From the NCBI GenBank assembly GCA_964019415.1, contig OZ025870.1, forward strand, positions 8,213,915 through 8,277,914: a stretch of 64,000 bases of DNA, in the 5' to 3' direction. The notes beneath the pieces were generated by a model, which saw only the letters and a program-made list of their open reading frames with translations, was not told the DNA's origin and ran no database searches. Position numbers and translations under genes: made by a program. Source of the DNA: Ianthella basta. Taxonomy: Eukaryota > Porifera > Demospongiae > Verongiida > Ianthellidae. Each line of letters opens with the position of its first letter. Position 1 is the stretch's first letter. Shown one piece after another: positions 1 to 64,000 of the stretch.

Positions 1-404
1 ACACCCAGACCCAATGTCTCTTGGATTCCTGGCACATCCAGCACAAGCAGTCCCCTCTCAACAGACTCTACTGTAACACCACTTTGCTGAAGTGACAACC
101 ATCTGATATGGACCTTGTATAGGACGATCACCTAGATATTACTTTTATTACTGCATGAAGTTACATTCTAGCCATTGAATTTTTTAATATTTCTACCTTT
201 GCGTTCACGCCTCGCCATTACCTCAAGTGACCTGTCACCATCTGTCATCCATCCTCTATTTATACAGTAGTACCTGTATGTGTAAATTATTACTAATGAA
301 GGCTTCTGTAGGAAGCCAAAACGTCTAGATCAAGTTCTTTTCGGCTAGCGTCTCGTCAAGATTTTCAAGCATGAATCAGTTCCCTAGCCACTCAAGAATT
401 TACA
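1..404. other. Non-coding flank left of the duplicated block
   Basis: I see no gene here. The stretch does not match the corresponding left flank of the second copy near 58660, so it lies outside the tandem duplication or is an insertion. Its right part carries a hammerhead-like motif (listed separately), which suggests that some of it derives from the 3' end of a decayed Penelope-like element. Confidence 0.5.
287..330 (+). ncRNA. Degenerate hammerhead-ribozyme-like motif
   Basis: CTAATGA at 293-299 (one change from the hammerhead core CTGATGA) is followed by a six-base stem II, GGCTTC at 301-306 pairing with GAAGCC at 312-317, and then by AAAAC-GTC at 318-325 (the core would be GAAAC-GTC). 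Order and spacing match the minimal hammerheads known from Penelope-like retroelements and the cleaner copies at 47519-47562 and 50031-50075 in this window. Two core positions are changed, so I expect it to be inactive. It is probably a relic of a second Penelope family. Confidence 0.4.
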
Positions 405-1540
405 ACATTGAACTAGATATATTCATACCACACATTAATGCTAAGTGGCATATATATCCACCATCATCTTTTATTCCTCACTTATGCATGGCACTATATC
501 TATATTATTGAAAGATGTAGCATCTCAGCTGTTACCCTTGTTGCTCTACATGCCACACTATATGGTTTTCATGTTTCTATTGACATTCTGAGGGAATCTA
601 CTAATTGGAATGTGTACACCTATTGTGCCTGGTTAGCTTCAAGCAACAACACACCCCTTTCCATCAGGGTTGCACTGAAATGGGTTTAATCACTTATCCA
701 ATTCAGATATTCCTGTACCCAATCCAATCTGAACATCCAATATTCCTGCATCCTCACTTTAGATCATGACAGCCACAGAGGATGGCTGTCAAAACCAGAG
801 CCAAGTGCATGTGCTTCCTTCAGAGATATCCTGTGTACAGAGGTTCCATGCTCTTTCATAATGTTGCAGCCTACTGTGCGATACATTTTTGTTGGAAATC
901 CTTGGGCATTATACTGTGCTTGTTCCTCAGATTCTGAATAACGGGATTATAATGTCATATTACGATTTATCAGAAATTTTATGTGAATGCTTGTTTTGAC
1001 ATAAATCTGAAAGAGTAAAAATTCCAATACCCATTACCTATACAAATTTTGGTGACACTTCACTTTCTAGAGTACACACACATTTGGTTCCAATGCCGAT
1101 TACGTATACAATTACTGACAAAACCTTGCTTTCAGGGGTACACACACATTGGGAAGTGTGATTTCCTTTTTGAGCATACTACATCTACAATGTAACCACA
1201 AGCACAAATAGTATCACATACAATATCACCAGTGGGAACTGATCTGCAGCTAACATTTCCTCAATGTGTGCATATATTTCTATCAATTTGGAATTTAGTG
1301 CTGAGCAACAGTGCTTAAAAGCATCACTTGTATCATGTACTATCATTACTGAACTGGGAATGGGCTCTACATTAGTTGTGGTCCACGATTGAATTTTTGT
1401 TTGTGTGATGAATGAAATGACACTTTCCTCTTGAATTACAAGGAAACGCTACAGAAGTGCACACATTTACTGCTTTCTAGCATCACATTTCCTCCGGACC
1501 CAATTCTGAGCCATTTTCCCTCTTCTGTCTGCCTGTACAG
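405..1540 (+). other. Intron of ANK gene copy 1, part of the duplicated block
   Basis: This stretch aligns base for base over long distances with 58660-60785, the matching intron of copy 2. Examples are the GGAATGTGTACACCTATTGT segment near 607 and near 58852, and the acceptor-proximal segment before 1541 and before 60786. Copy 2 has an extra insertion of about 1 kb at about 58910-59933 that is absent here. I see no exon inside it. Confidence 0.6.
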
Positions 1541-1934
1541 CAAGGGGAATCTGCCCTCCAGATAGCTGTCAGAGAAGGGCACCTAGACATTGTCAAGATG
1601 CTCGTTCAAGTGTACCGAGCATTGAACATGGGCCACACTGTTGGCCAGTACCACATGGACCTTGCTGAAGATCATCATCATGAACATTTGGTGGAATACC
1701 TCTCAAGTGAATTCCCTACACTGAAGAGGAAGGTGGGCTCTGTACATTTACTGTGCTTTACGTATAATGCCTATCTAGTTAGATGTTTAGACAGGCCATG
1801 TACTTGCTTGTCGGAAATACTGTTTATGATGTATTTTGATGTGCTCATCCCTTTCTGTGCAGGTACAAGTACCACGACCGACTATGTATCCCAACGTGTG
1901 GTCTATATCTGGTGGCCAGGACTACTGGCACTAA
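1541..1934 (+). CDS. 3' end of ANK-repeat gene copy 1 (two terminal exons)
   Basis: Exon 1541-1732 (192 nt, 64 codons, phase 0 at both ends) follows a TGTACAG acceptor and ends AAG before GTGGGC. It codes for an ANK-like repeat (GESALQIAVREGHLDIVKML) and a His-rich segment (DHHHEHLVEYL). Exon 1863-1934 (24 codons with TAA) follows TGTGCAG and ends in a short tail, ...SGGQDYWH. Both exons are the same length and nearly the same sequence as the terminal exons of copy 2 at 60786-60977 and 61257-61328, which confirms the reading frame. Only the 3' end is inside the window; the remainder lies to the left. The protein is presumably an intracellular ANK scaffold like copy 2. That two copies retain identical exon lengths argues that both are, or recently were, functional. 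Confidence 0.72.
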
Positions 1935-1960
1935 TGTCATCTTGCATGTACTGTATTGTA

Positions 1961-2435
1961 CAGAACGTTTTGGGTTGTTTGTCCCGACCGGATATATGCA
2001 ATCGGTTATCGGTTATCAATTATCAACCTTGTGACGTCATTATGGCGGCTACAAGTAGCTGAAGCAGCAGCCTTTGGAACGAGGAAGACTGGAATAAAGC
2101 GTATTCGGACGATTTAAGACTAAGAAGGATGGGGGCGTTTCTGCACAAAGAGGAAAACGCCTCCACGATAAGTGAACAGACAGCGCGGGGGCTAAACAGG
2201 CTCGTACCGATCGCGTGCAACGATTTTCTGTAACCTGCCTTCCAGACTACTGAGAAAACTGTCAAATCACGACCAGTCGGTGATTCAGGTCGCCCGCCTT
2301 CGCCACATACCCTGAATCTCCTGTACACCGTCCGCCAATAGAATTGGGTATACTAAAGGCCGGTAAATGATAATTAACCGATAACCGATTGCAACCATCC
2401 GGTCGCGATCGGGAGAACCGACCCAAAAAGTACTG
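1961..2435. mobile_element. Non-autonomous TIR DNA transposon with TA target duplication
   Basis: The 475-bp element has long imperfect terminal inverted repeats of about 70 bp. The left end starts CAGAACGTTTTGGGTTG and the right end, read inverted, starts CAGTACTTTTTGGGTCGG; both continue through CGACCGGAT and CAATCGGTTATCGGTTA. It is flanked by TA on both sides (1959-1960 and 2436-2437). The paralogous site near 61356 reads ATTGTATAGGATG without the element, which is an exact empty site with a single TA. TA duplication and CAG termini fit the Tc1/mariner/pogo superfamily (family knowledge). I see no transposase. It sits in the 3' UTR of copy 1, 26 bp after the stop codon. Confidence 0.8.
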
Positions 2436-3529
2436 TATAGGATGCTCATGATGTACATTATTACATGTATGAATTCAGTCCCATGGTTTATACAGTATAA
2501 TGCTTTCTGTAGCTGAGTTAGTCTGTGTTGTAATGGCAATGGTTATTTCTATTTGGTTGCTTGTGTATATATATTGACAGAAATGTTGAATCAGTGTTCA
2601 TTCCATCTCATTGGAAGATACGTTAATATAATATTGTGATGTTAAAATTGTTACTGAAAATAGACCAGACATACTGGTAGATAAATTTAATTCTAGTATA
2701 ATTATATAATATATTACATCAGCTGTTCTTGGAGGGTATATGGACAAACTAGACAACTTTGTGTGATTGTGGCCACGGGCAGTAACTACACTTTCTTATA
2801 TGCTGTATATAATAATTATGATTGTCCTCTTCTTTCCATCCATTCACCCTTCCCGTGCAATTCCTGCTTGATGTATGTAGCTATGGCAAATGACTTGCAT
2901 GATCACTTCTAGATTTATAAGTATATATGACGTGAGGGTCGCCAGTAGAAATCGCACCTTAAGACCAATCAGCTGTGAATGTAGACGTAGAGTAGAAGGA
3001 AATAAGAAAACCAAATGGCTGCACCTCATGCCCCACACAAACCACTCCTTGCCAATGGAGAGCTGCCTTCATGTACATCTCTCCATCACAGCTCACCTCA
3101 CAACTATTACGTACTGGACTACAATTAAAGCTGAGGTCCATGGTTGTGGCAGCTTGTCCCCACTAGTAATGGTCCCTCGGAACTCTAGATCTTCTTCATG
3201 CACATGGTAGTAGGGTGGTCAGCTTGTTGAGGAGGGAGGGAAGGACACCTCTCACACCTCACACAAGAGCAGTGTACACAAACACACATGCATGCAGACA
3301 CTACAGGCAATGAGTAACATTTGCACTGAGTGCAGTGTTTAGTTTGACACACAGGATCCAGTGTCCATATGGGAACTCTGTCACTGACCCACAGCACATT
3401 TATACAACCACCTGTGGTGGAGAGGCACAAGGTGATTGGATCATTCTCACAGCACCACACACAGTGTGCACACTATACAATACTCACAAATCAGCCTTCT
3501 CAGAGAAGAATAGGTTGGTCAGTGCTTCT
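2436..3529 (+). repeat. Downstream flank of copy 1, duplicated at the right end
   Basis: Parts of this flank match 61329-63537. The segment at about 2985-3529, including GAAAACCAAATGG, the GAGGAGGGAGGGAAGGACAC run and TAGGTTGGTCAGTGCTTCT, matches about 63013-63537. Similarity stops at 3529/63537, which I take as the right breakpoint of the duplication. On the right copy the sequence continues into a minus-strand coding exon; here it does not. I see no gene in this stretch. Confidence 0.6.
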
Positions 3530-5518
3530 CCGCTGGAGGAGATGCTTGGTGGGAGGGATCAGAGTGCAATGGAGTTTGCAAAAGCAATGCGGTACAGGAA
3601 CACTGCAGCGGAAGCTCTCTGCGCAAGTCTTGCTGTGTTTTGTGTGCTGTTTGTACGTGTACTTTTATTATTTATAATTATGTCACACCTTGTTCACATG
3701 TCATAGGTGTCATGTCAGAGGAGACATGTTTAGTGTTAACATGTTTGTTGGGGTACATTGTGGGTGTAATGTCACATGTAGCATTATATTACATTGAGCG
3801 TCATATGTCACATGTCGCATCATATTTCTGTCACAAGTCACGTACATGTCACATTGTATTTGTCACTCCCATTTCAATGCATGTCACTACTATGTTCATA
3901 TATATATCAAAGCAGGTGTGTACAGTGTAGTGTGACCTAGTTTTTCTTCCAACTTCTACTGTCAAAACACAATATATAGTTGAGAGCACAACAAAGTATC
4001 AGCAAAAATGTGAATCAGAGTAACAACAACACAACAACTATATAATTACAGAATACTCGTACACCATTGTAGGAAAGAGAGCAACAGTTAGTATAACATG
4101 TGATTCAAAATGTAGCTTATAGTCAGTAGTCCAGTTCAAGGCAAGATGTGACCACAGATCTAGTTCCAGAACCTGGCCTATGTTGCTGTAGATGGATTGT
4201 CTGTGTAGGCATGATTAGATTAATATACTTGCGTGTTAATAGTGATGTGTGTCGGGTACAAGGTGTCTGCAGTTAATTCTTTACATCTGCAGTAACTGTC
4301 CATGGCCCATAATGCATGTGCACTAAGACTGAGCAACTGTATGAGGCCCATATTGACTGGTGTGTATTTGTTGCAACAGTGTATTGCAGCTCATGTCATG
4401 TTCTGTACGTGTCCATCTCTCTCTCTCCATTGCAGGATTCTATAGGGGGTGGAGTTTGCACAGTCCTTCCCCTGTGTGGAGCCAGGGGAGCACGTACATA
4501 ACTGTATCAATTTGCTCGCACTAGTACAGCACTATAATATATACTGCAGATAAAGGAACTGATTTTGGATTACATTTTATATAATGGTTGGCAGAGAAAA
4601 CAGCGACATATGACAGGGTGGTTACTGAAAAGCCATCACATATTACCAGAGGCACTGAGTTATGTCAAGTTGTGTAGAGGAACAGACATCACATTGGTGA
4701 GTATGTGTGTGTAAGGGGTGTGTCCCAGAGTGGGCAGGGCAGCTGTCATCTGACAAAGCAACATAGCAATTTTGAAAGATTTTATACCAACTGAGCTGCA
4801 TGATTACTCTAGTTACATCGCACGGTGTTTGCTATAATTATGCAAATTTAGCAGACATATTGCGGTTATACGCAATCGTATGCAATAGCATATTATGAAC
4901 AATTTCAATACATGCACATGATAATGAAAGTGGAGAATTAGGATAATGAGTCTTTAACATAGATATTGTGACAGCACATGCACGCTGGACAATCTGCAGT
5001 TTGTATTTCACTTGCCACTGTCCTATTTGTGTTATACATAACATATACATGCAACATGACACTGAGTATACATTGCAAGTGGTGGCAAGATTCATAAACA
5101 ACAGCACAATTATTGCTTGCACACTACTTCTGACTACAATCGCCATCATATATACTGTTCCCATGGTAACCATTGCTATAGTGACATTCTGAAGTACTCT
5201 CCTAGTAAATAATGATGAGCTATCACTAACAGTTAGTGTGACAAACTGAAAGGTGTGCTGGCTGTATATAGCTACCGTCACTCTCACTACATGCCACTGT
5301 TTTACCACACTGCACACCAAGCTCACCTCTATCCCACTGCTTGCCGCTGGTAGAGAGCAGGTAGCCTCGTACCCAGTCCCTATTTTCATTCCGACTTCTG
5401 CTCGGGAGGGAAATAGGGCCTGGCACATTGGGGGGTCCAAGCCGTCGACTTCCGTCCCACGATTTCCGGGGGTATCAATCAGAGTGCAGAATCGTGCACG
5501 TGACTTAAACATCGGCAG
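3530..5518. other. Intergenic sequence with degenerate TGTCACAT repeats
   Basis: No gene recognised. Positions 3700-3905 are rich in variants of GTCACAT/ACATGT, resembling a decayed minisatellite. Positions 4860-5060 share a dispersed repeat with 62610-62790 (TTTGTATTTCACTTGCCACT in both). Positions 5225-5360 share another with 46210-46345, the loop of an inverted repeat there (TTACCACACTGCACACCA in both). Confidence 0.5.
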
Positions 5519-5732
5519 TACGTAGATAGAATAATTAAATCCTGGAGGGAATCAGCTCGCCTTGTTTGCCGAGAGCCGCTAAAAGATTGTAGACGGCAAA
5601 AATGGAAAGCGCTCTTCACAGTTGCTGGTCGCAGGCGCAAAATAGTCAAACGGTTGGCATATCTGTCCTGCCTTGCTGCAAAGGACGACGATATCTCCGA
5701 GTTTGCTTGCAGGAAAAGGCCATCGAGAGAAG
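5519..5732 (+). CDS. Candidate orphan exon, Arg/Lys-rich product
   Basis: A frame without stops runs from a CGGCAG acceptor (exon start 5519) to a GAGAAG|GTGGAA donor at 5732 and a little beyond. The product is basic and Trp-containing (for example WRESARLVCREPLKDCRRQK) with no match I recognise. It has no clear phase partner. It could be an exon of a transposable-element gene or a chance open frame; local base composition is more GC-rich than the surroundings. It is too short to be persuasive by itself. Confidence 0.22.
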
Positions 5733-7979
5733 GTGGAAGGTGGAAGGTGGCAGGAGATCTCAGCATCTCATTGGACAGCAATAACAGGTTTAGTTGTACT
5801 TGTTTATAATCGCTTGCTCTGCACTCTGGTCTAGTTGCTTTCTGTCATGTTAACAGATTCAGTAATAGAGTTACTGAAATCATTTGTTAGGCTGCAGTTA
5901 GAAGGATGAAGTAAGTCGTTCTTCTCGATCATTTCAGTCCTCATGGTGTCGCCCATGCATGGTTCCCATGGTCATTTATTTGTGGATGCACGCAATACAT
6001 TGGTGTGGATGCATGTGTAAGGCTCACTCAAGCACACTCCAATAACATGCACTTCTTCTACAGCTCAGCAATCAACTTGAGGTGTGTCTATGCCCTGCCT
6101 GCAAGACATACTGTGTGAATGAATTAACAAATCAGAGAACACATTTCCTTAAATTATATAATAATATTTTAATCTTACTGTACTCTATTGTCCAGCCATC
6201 ACAGCCACCACCATGTGCACCTGTTACAGTGATCTTACATGCCGAGCACAGTCACAGTGCATGTTAACACAGAGAATTGATACGTTCACGCTAGTACTGT
6301 CTGCACTTGTGCTACTAATGATGATCAAGGAGACAGCGGTAGTGCTAATGTTGTGAAACGCAAGGTGTACATTGGTCCTTACACACTTGACATAGGATTC
6401 GTTGCTCTGGGAGTGATTAGGAGGCTACACGAACTGGGTCAACCGAAGATGGTATTCTGCACTGAAACTAGCCCATACAACCAAGGTGCTCACCTCACTG
6501 TTTATGAGCTAGTGGTGACAATATTAGAATGTTAGGCAGTGCATTAGCTGTTGTGTATTTCATGTACATGTGTGACTCATGTGATAGAGTACATGATGTG
6601 GATACGACAATTTTGTGGGATATGCATTCTGTGTTCATTCTACAAAAAGGAGATCACAGGTGCTGCAATGAATCAGCAGGGACAACAAGTATTTAGTGTT
6701 TGGAAACTTGCCTTCACCCATAAAACACGAAATGCTTGCAATTTCTTGGTGACTGTATACTGTCTCTGTTCAATATAGTTCAGATAGTTTTGGATGCAGC
6801 ATTGCTAATGGCCTCAGAAACAATACTTTTAATTCAGATCTAGCTTGCAGGCCCGTATGCTGGGGGGGGTGGTTCGGAAGAACCCCCCTCACAGCACTGG
6901 ATAAGTTCCACCTGCCACTGAAGAGCTTATATATAAGTCTACATTATATTGCACAAACTTGCCATTCCATGTTAACTTCTAATACTCAGGCCTGTACATA
7001 GTAATGGCTCAACTGCTCAACAGTACACATAGTATTGCACTGTGTTCCACTTTGTCTGGACAAGAACCCCCCCTCCCCCCCCCCCCCCCCCCCCCCCCCA
7101 TTTCTGACCAGTCTATTGGCTGGGTTTGCAACAGTTAAGTCTTCAATCCTGGCAGAGTGAATTGTAATCATTGATCCAGTGATAACATGCACCACTGGAT
7201 AGCTATCAAAATACTTTGCTTGCAAAATACTACATGTACAGTTTTCTGATTGGCATAACATTCTGAATGACGTACATGTTACTTTGTGCCTGGAAGAGGA
7301 TTATGCTGTCTAAAAAGACTACCCTATATAGATGGAAATCTAATGATTTGCCTGTCTCCACCATTATTGGCCAATGGGTCAAAGCAAGTGATAAGATACA
7401 TGCAGCTACGTTATATAATACATAGCAACACCCATCTCTACATGCTTGGTCATTGACAGATATATAGTCTCCTGCTAATTAGTTTCCAGACATTATTAGT
7501 ATAGTGAACTAGCTTCTACATGTGGCCTCTATTCCCACAAAGCTATAGCTATAGCTATGAGAATGATGGAGGGAATTATATATCTCACTAACAGCGTCAG
7601 CTCTGATTCAAGATAGTTAATGGTAAACTCTTTACATAATTATTGATTGTGTATATTTAGGTAATGTAATTAATAGCTATATATCTAACTAGCTTACAGT
7701 TGCAGTGGCATTGATTGCTACTGTACAGACATGCACCTCTGACAGCTTCCCCTTTCCAGTGTATTGCTACAGGTTGTGTTCTAGAAGTACAGTACATAGT
7801 TGAATACTTGCATAAGAAGTCAGCTAGCTAGCTAACACAGCTAGCTAGCTAGATAGCCATGCTAGGTAGCTAATCCTTTTAAATTACTTGCTTAGCTAAG
7901 ACTGCATTATTTTTAGGGCAAGTGAAGACTTTCACTTGTGTTGGCTATAAGTCGCTTGCAGTAATAAAGATATTTCGAC
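5733..7979. other. Intergenic region upstream of ANK gene copy 2
   Basis: No convincing gene. A stop-free frame at 6281-6535 (+) ending [19 protein letters not shown]... to TAG is notable but has no splice partner or recognised family. Positions 6860-6900 and 7065-7099 contain G and C runs. Positions 7815-7875 are a GCTAGCTAGC-type simple repeat. Confidence 0.45.
7075..7099. repeat. Poly(C) run of 25
   Basis: There is an uninterrupted C25 run, preceded by CCCCCCC-T. On the minus strand it is a G-run able to form a quadruplex. Similar G/C runs at 6861-6896, 13084-13091, 13588-13597 and 61834-62096 lie next to related repeat sequence, suggesting a dispersed element family with G/C-run ends. 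The exact length may be a sequencing estimate. Confidence 0.85.
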
Positions 7980-8078
7980 GTGAAGAAAGTAGCTAACTGC
8001 CATGCTTCAGGGAGCGCACTAAGCACGTTTGATATTGCGTAATCCGCCCCTCCCCTTGACCGCCCCACCCATACAGAA
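7980..8078 (+). promoter_or_regulatory. Putative GC-box promoter-proximal region of copy 2
   Basis: The 60 bp before the first ATG contain two GC-box/KLF-like sites, CCGCCCCTCCCC (about 8044-8055) and CCGCCCCACCC (about 8060-8070), in otherwise AT-rich sequence, and no TATA box. The start codon context is AGAAATGG, with A at -3 and G at +4, a favourable eukaryotic context. No transcription start site can be assigned from the sequence. Confidence 0.35.
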
Positions 8079-61328
<53,250 letters not shown>

Positions 61329-61833
61329 TGTCATGTTGCATGTACTAGTATTGTATAGGATGACAATTTACTTTATTACATGAATGAATCCAATCCTAAG
61401 AATTTATGCATTTTGAAACTTAATTTTTCTATGCAGTGATGGCTGTTACTGTCTATAATTATATGATATCTGTGTTCATTGTTAATTCATTTCACTAGAA
61501 TATGTATATATACATCGATATATATCGTGCAGTTCTGAAGGTATAATATAATACTTGGAGTATATGAAATATAGTTTCTGCATCATGCATGCAATTGACA
61601 ATATTATAAATTTGTCAATGCATGAAGTACAATCAATCAACCATGCAGTTTGTATCACTATATATAATTAAGTTGCATGAAGTTCAATGAAAACTCAATT
61701 TTAATTAATATTATAATCATGCAAGTATTTATTGTGTTACATCATGCATGTATAATTATGTTAGATTATATATTAGCTTTATATATACCATGGTTCTCTC
61801 TAGATCTAGGATACAAATATTATATTTTATTGT

Positions 61834-62096
61834 GGGGGGGGGGGGGGGGGGGAGGGGGAGACCACTTTAATATAAGGAGAGCGTGAGAGCTAGGGGGTCT
61901 GGGGCATGTTTCCCCCCAAGGAAATTTAGTTTTTATCCTCTGAGATTGATTCTGACATATAATCTGAGAGGCAAAATGAGGCAAGAACTTTATCTATGAA
62001 AATCTTCATATGCAACTGGATAAATGTGGGGGGGGGGGGGGGGGGGGGTAAGCCGAAATGCTCGGGAGCTAGAGAAATCCCCCCCCCCCCCCCCCC
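61834..62096. repeat. G19, G21 and C18 runs in a dispersed repeat
   Basis: G runs at 61834-61852 and 62028-62048, and a C run at 62079-62096. The G21 and C18 runs are 30 bp apart and can pair as a hairpin. The text between (AGGGGGTCTGGGGCATGTTTCCCCCC) resembles 13077-13095. Confidence 0.85.
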
Positions 62097-62958
62097 AGTA
62101 AATGGAACCCTGTATATACGTATATCAGTACTACAAGAAAACTCAAATTTCCTGGAGTTGTTTTGGTGAAGGAAAAGTACTGTACATGCCACATTTCAGA
62201 CAAATGTTCTGAGCCAGGAAATTTCCACATTTCCTGTATTATACATTTAACTTCCTGATACAGCACAGGGCACAATTTATTCTATATACAATTTCCTGTG
62301 TGTGTACATGTGTGGACATGTCCTGCTCTTTCCATGTGGTGCATTTCACATGGAATTTCCCCGCACATTTCCTGCATTAAGACTGTACTAATTAAAATCA
62401 TGCAATGTAACATTCCAAATTTGCTGCAACTTGCAAATAGAGGCAAAAATTAAATTTGTAATAAGAATAAATGTGTTATTAGAAGTTATAAGAGCAAAAG
62501 TGGCTAGTTGTCAGTTGCTTGTTCTTCGGTCAGCGTGTGTGTTCTTATCCTTCCTTTCCATGACACTGCATAAAGGCTTTACAGAATCCACAGAATCTGC
62601 ATGAGAGCATACTATGAACAATTTCAATGCATGCACATGACGATGAAAGTGAAGAATTAGGACAATGAGTCCTTACCATAAATATTGTGAGCAAGCATTA
62701 CAAGCCGGACAATCTGCAGTTTGTATTTCACTTGCCACTGTCCTATTTGCGTTATACATAACATATACATGCAACATGACACTGAGTATTCATCAGTACA
62801 TCAGTACCACATGTGCACACTGTACTGGATGCATATCTGCTGCATGCATTGAATTGCATGCTGCCATCCGATCATGAGGCAAACACTGTGCAATATATAT
62901 ATATATGTTACGCGCAGATCTATATACTCATATGTACTCACATTTATCCTGTTCACTG

Positions 62959-62959
62959 G

Positions 62960-63012
<53 letters not shown>
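62959..63012. repeat. (GT)n microsatellite
   Basis: About 54 bp of GTGTGT. It is inserted relative to copy 1, where AATGTAGACGTAGAGTAGAAGG follows directly on GTGTGAATGT-like sequence near 2975. Confidence 0.95.
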
Positions 63013-63016
<4 letters not shown>

Positions 63017-63507
63017 TAGAGTAGAAAGAAACGAGAAAACCAAATGGTTGTACTTCAGTCCCCAAAGACAAGCTGCTCCTTTCCAATGGAGAGCTGTTGT
63101 TATGCACATCTCTCCATCACAGCTCACCTCACATTTGTTTCTGAACTACAAAGTTCAGGTCCATGGTTGTGGCAGCTTGTCCCTAGTAATGGTCACTTGG
63201 AACTCTAGATCTTCTTCAAGCACATGGTAGTAGGGTGGTCGGTCTGTTGAGGAGGGAGGGAAGGACACCTCTCACACCTAACACAAGAGCAGTGTACACA
63301 CACATGCATGCAGACAGTACAGGCAGTGAGTAACACTGGCACCGAGTGCAGCGTTTAGTTTGACACATAGGATCCAGTGTCCTACGGAAAACTGACCCAC
63401 AGCACATTTATACAACCACTGGTGGGAGAGAGGCACAAGGTGATTGGATCATTCTCACAGCACCACACACAGTGTGCACACTCTGCAATACTCACACATC
63501 AGACTTT

Positions 63508-64000
63508 TCAGAGCAGAATAGGTTGGTCAGTGCTTCTGGAGCCATCAGTGACATAAGGCAGCTTGGTGTAGCAATGCAGCTGGAAGACATAAAGCTCCTT
63601 TGCTTCACAAAAGAGGCCAAATTTGGTTATCTTTAGGTACTTGTCAACTGCCATATGGACATTCCTGCTATCCAGGCCGTGATGCACAACACCCATTCCA
63701 GCTATACAGGAACTCTTTCACTCCGCGAGGAGTGGATGAGATTGGTGATATGACACAAAACAAATCATAATATACTTTCTGCTCACCATTCCAGAGGTGG
63801 CATACAGGTAAATGATAGATGTTCCTAGGCTCCAGAGGGAGGCTAGAGGAGTCTTTCAGCTCTTTTGAGACTTGAATAAGAGCAGGCATGGCTACGACAT
63901 GAGGGTGCAGTACAGCAACATGCTGCATGAGAGGAACAGAGTAAACAGTGAGGTTAGTAATGAAGCCATGCTCACCTTCCAAACGCAACTGTCATATTGC
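63508..64000 (-). CDS. 3' end of a convergent minus-strand gene (unrecognised)
   Basis: Three exons on the minus strand join in phase: 63976-64000 (partial at the edge, ends ..DSCVWK, donor GGAAG|GTGAGC), 63787-63922 (acceptor CTCATGCAG; HVAVLHPHVVAMPALIQVSK, LEPRNIYHLPVCHLWN; donor AATG|GTGAGC, phase 1) and 63508-63701 (acceptor CCTGTATAG; GMGVVHHGLDSRNVHMAVDK, YLKITKFGLFCEAKELYVFQ, LHCYTKLPYVTDGS, stop). Introns are 53 and 85 bp, far shorter than in the ANK gene. I do not recognise the family; composition looks like a soluble folded protein. The last codons (after DGS) lie in sequence shared with 3501-3529. Confidence 0.6.

Larger units (their letters stand above)
61329..63012. other. Intergenic flank downstream of copy 2 with insertions
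   Basis: Contains the G/C-run repeat (61834-62096), a dispersed repeat shared with 4860-5060 (62610-62790) and a GT tract (about 62959-63012). No gene recognised. Confidence 0.5.

Noticed and set aside
6281..6535. 85-codon stop-free frame upstream of copy 2
   Set aside because: No recognised family, no clear acceptor in phase, no start codon at the beginning. Mentioned only within the intergenic entry.

Overview
This is a stretch of animal nuclear DNA. It has split genes with GT-AG introns, non-LTR and Penelope-like retroelements, DNA-transposon derivatives and many simple repeats, and no bacterial signals. The combination of a CARD-like domain, a death domain and ankyrin (ANK) repeats in one predicted gene, together with the repeat content, suggests an invertebrate and perhaps a sponge. 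The organism call is inference from family knowledge and is not proven by the sequence.

Layout: positions 405-3529 hold the 3' end of one ANK-repeat gene (copy 1: two terminal exons, stop at 1934) and its downstream flank. The same block recurs, with insertions, at about 58660-63537, so this is a head-to-tail tandem duplication with a period of about 59.2 kb. Positions 8079-61328 (+) hold what reads as a complete second copy. The chain of exons joins in compatible splice phases throughout: a CARD-like first exon, a linker exon, a second short linker, a death-domain exon, a C-terminal death-domain extension, a large 839-nt exon of unknown fold, two linker/cap exons, a long array of ANK exons, and two terminal exons. 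The predicted product is about 1,854 residues.

The core of the window is the ANK array at 22330-57260. Eleven intact 'A' exons, each exactly 204 nt and coding for two ANK repeats, alternate with nine intact 'B' exons, each exactly 99 nt and coding for one. All are phase 0 at both ends, so any of them can be skipped or duplicated without a frameshift. Truncated and decayed copies (psi-B1, psi-A) and shared intron repeats (called R1 and R2 here) show the array grew by repeated segmental duplication. Differences among copies cluster at the positions that usually contact ligand in ANK repeats. The gene looks like an intracellular sensor or adaptor with death-fold signalling domains at the N terminus and an expandable, possibly alternatively spliced recognition array at the C terminus.

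The introns are full of mobile DNA. There is a 5'-truncated LINE (29580-32072) with target-site duplications. Older LINE 3' fragments were co-duplicated with the ANK modules. A nearly intact Penelope-like element with inverted terminal copies and hammerhead-ribozyme motifs lies at 47484-50110, and a decayed relative at 20750-21240. A foldback-type element of about 3.4 kb (43957-47352) contains a near-perfect 1.35-kb palindrome. Several TIR elements have readable target sites, including 1961-2435 with TA and 42262-42879 with CTAT. A fragment resembles a RecQ-type helicase. At the right edge (63508-64000, minus strand) lies the 3' end of a convergent gene that I do not recognise; the tandem duplication breakpoint falls within its last coding exon. 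All exon models are read by eye and have no transcript support.
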